Source of the DNA: a virus
Strand: one strand, 5' to 3'
Length of the DNA: 39,865 nt
IMG/VR virus record: IMGVR_UViG_3300035698_019908
Span: 1 to 39,865 of that record
Part shown: positions 38,683 to 39,865 of the stretch, one piece after another
How positions within the stretch are numbered: position 1 is the stretch's first letter
Layout: each line of letters opens with the position of its first letter
Position numbers and translations under genes: made by a program
Notes under the pieces: generated by a model
The model's database searches: none
What the model saw: only the letters and a program-made list of their open reading frames with translations
Told to the model about the DNA's origin: nothing

Positions 38683-39339
38683 TTATTCATTATTAAAAAT
38701 ATTTATAATGTTAATTGATTTTTTTTCACAAATTTCTTTTATTTCATCACAAAACTTTTTTGTTCCGCAAATATATCCAACACCAAAAGTATGTTTTAAT
38801 TTTTTAAATTTATCTTGAACATGTTTTTTTTCTTTTTCTCTTGAATGAACAACTCTAATAGAAAGTCGTCCATTCGTTTTACATTTTTTAATTTTCTTTT
38901 TTAATTGTTTTAATTCAATTTCAAAAGGAGCAAGACATTCTTTCTTAACTCCATAGTATAAAACAACCTTTTTTTCATTTCTAATTAATTCTTCTATAAT
39001 TGATTTCATTGTTATTATTCCTGAACCAATACAAAATAAATAATAATAAGGATGTTTTAAATCTACCTTAAAATATTGTTTTGGTGTTGTAAATTGTATT
39101 TTATTTCCTAAATCTAAATTACATAACGAACAACTTGCTCCTTCTGGCGTTCTTGTTTTTACACATAATTCTAATGTTCCATCATCTTTATTTTGATTAA
39201 TCGAAAAAATTTTTGTTTTATATGTAATTATTGAACCACAAGGAACAATTATTTTTTTAGTTGGTTGTATGGAAAAAGTAACATATTGTATTTTACCTTC
39301 ATCAAAAAAGGTTTGTTTATTAATTATTACTCCTTCCAT
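38683..39339 (-). CDS. Ferredoxin/flavodoxin-NADP reductase-like flavoprotein
   Basis: 218 residues from ATG 39339; a TTG at 39348 is in frame but less likely. Residues about 1-95 form the FAD-binding barrel ([19 protein letters not shown]... [27 protein letters not shown]). The NAD(P) lobe has [16 protein letters not shown] (GTGIAPMxS equivalent, about 108), VVLYYGVK and the end [21 protein letters not shown] (CGP equivalent). No 2Fe-2S domain is fused, although CSLC and other cysteines occur. It lies between queC and queF with short gaps. It may pass electrons to an Fe-S enzyme (a QueE-like radical-SAM protein beyond the window or the SPASM-like protein) or to an unknown deazaguanine step. 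QueF itself takes NADPH directly. Confidence 0.75.
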   Translation of the reverse strand: MEGVIINKQTFFDEGKIQYVTFSIQPTKKIIVPCGSIITYKTKIFSINQNKDDGTLELCVKTRTPEGASCSLCNLDLGNKIQFTTPKQYFKVDLKHPYYYLFCIGSGIITMKSIIEELIRNEKKVVLYYGVKKECLAPFEIELKQLKKKIKKCKTNGRLSIRVVHSREKEKKHVQDKFKKLKHTFGVGYICGTKKFCDEIKEICEKKSINIINIFNNE

Positions 39340-39352
39340 ATAAATCAACTTT

Positions 39353-39865
39353 TTATTTTTGTATATTATTTAATATTTTTACTGCTTCTTCCCATTCTTG
39401 ATTTGTTAATAAAGGGTCTTTAATTTTGTTTTTATAAAATGCTTCTGTTCTTTCAATACAAGTACCACATTTTAAACAAGGTCTTTCTTTTCCTTTATAG
39501 CATGACCAAGTTGCTTCATACGGCACCTTTAATGCAAGTCCCTTCTTTACAATATCCCATTTCATTATATTATTAAATGGAGATTTAATTGTTATTTCAT
39601 TATAAGTTCCAAGCCATGCAGCTTCACTCATCGCTTCAGTGAATTCTTTTCGGCAATCAGGATAAATGTTATGGTCCCCCTTATGACTTCCTATCATAAC
39701 TTTTGTTGCACCAATGCTTTCAGCATAACCAACAGCTACTGCTAACATTATTCCATTTCTAAAAGGAACAACAGTTGACTTCATATTATCATCAGCATAA
39801 TGCCCCTCTGGAATTTCTTCATCAGAGTTATTTAATAAACTAGATTTGAAATGTTTGTTTAAACC
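39353..39865 (-). CDS. queC: 7-cyano-7-deazaguanine synthase QueC, C-terminal part (5' end outside window)
   Basis: The frame is open through the right edge; 170 residues are visible. EEIPEGHYADDNMKSTVVPFRNGIMLAVAVGYAE is the conserved central segment, followed by GSHKGDHNIYPDCRKEFTEAM. The zinc-binding end is CYKGKERPCLKCGTCIERTEAF, with the C-x8-CxxCxxC pattern. QueC turns 7-carboxy-7-deazaguanine into preQ0 with ATP and ammonia. The N-terminal PP-loop SGGxDS lies beyond the edge. An ATG at 39784 is internal, not the start. It heads the visible deazaguanine cassette; QueD, QueE and GTP cyclohydrolase genes might follow outside. Confidence 0.92.
   Translation of the reverse strand, partial: GLNKHFKSSLLNNSDEEIPEGHYADDNMKSTVVPFRNGIMLAVAVGYAESIGATKVMIGSHKGDHNIYPDCRKEFTEAMSEAAWLGTYNEITIKSPFNNIMKWDIVKKGLALKVPYEATWSCYKGKERPCLKCGTCIERTEAFYKNKIKDPLLTNQEWEEAVKILNNIQK

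Noticed and set aside
1-39865. tRNA or rRNA genes
   Set aside because: No cloverleaf with a GTTCRANNC arm or CCA-adjacent acceptor stem was recognised by eye on either strand; a tRNAscan run would settle this.

Overview
The window is a 39.9 kb AT-rich piece of a head-tailed (HK97-fold) virus that very probably infects an archaeon. Archaeal signs are TATA boxes close to AATTATATTTAAA placed 24-35 bases before gene starts, GGTGAT/GGAGG ribosome binding sites, a primase joining PriS-like motifs to a PriL-like cysteine domain, a small family B DNA polymerase and an XPF/ERCC4-type nuclease. The host lineage cannot be fixed from sequence; a DPANN archaeon or a methanogen are both possible. Both window ends cut genes (an RNA ligase on the left, queC on the right), and no large terminase subunit is seen, so it presumably lies outside.

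Layout: genes from 1 to 28223 read rightward and those from 28286 to the end read leftward, meeting at a hairpin near 28271-28294. The rightward arm starts with the ligase end and small proteins, then a head module (modular 649-residue protein, MuF-like fragment, portal, small winged-helix protein, prohead protease, duplicated scaffold-like protein, major capsid protein). A block of fibre/adhesin-like proteins (7823-16482) separates the capsid gene from the head-tail adaptor. The neck and tail follow: adaptor, stopper-like, HK97-gp10-like, terminator-like, tube, chaperone with a likely -1 frameshift, short tape measure, distal tail protein, hub, and tip fibre/collar proteins. A probable lysis or entry set (transglutaminase-fold cysteine enzyme, coiled-coil membrane protein, holin-like protein) and a 38-residue hydrophobic peptide end the arm.

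The leftward arm, read from the right edge, begins with a 7-deazaguanine DNA modification cassette: QueC, a ferredoxin-reductase-like flavoprotein, QueF and DpdA. Replication and recombination genes follow: PolB, a 61-residue protein, a SPASM-like cysteine protein resembling a radical-SAM enzyme without its catalytic cysteines, a Cas4-like nuclease, fused primase, ERCC4 nuclease, several small proteins and a SNF2 helicase. QueF keeps the NADPH-binding ESKSLK motif, so the predicted DNA base is dPreQ1 rather than archaeosine.

The least ordinary items are the 649-residue protein made of unrelated modules separated by ESL(K/R)E motifs, which may be a polyprotein cut by the prohead protease; the flavoprotein inside the deazaguanine cassette; the degenerate radical-SAM-like protein; a 14-residue repeat shared by two neighbouring fibre proteins; and two leftward genes whose ribosome binding sites point at AUA codons. 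All functions are inferred from motifs and gene order read by eye; no database search was run.
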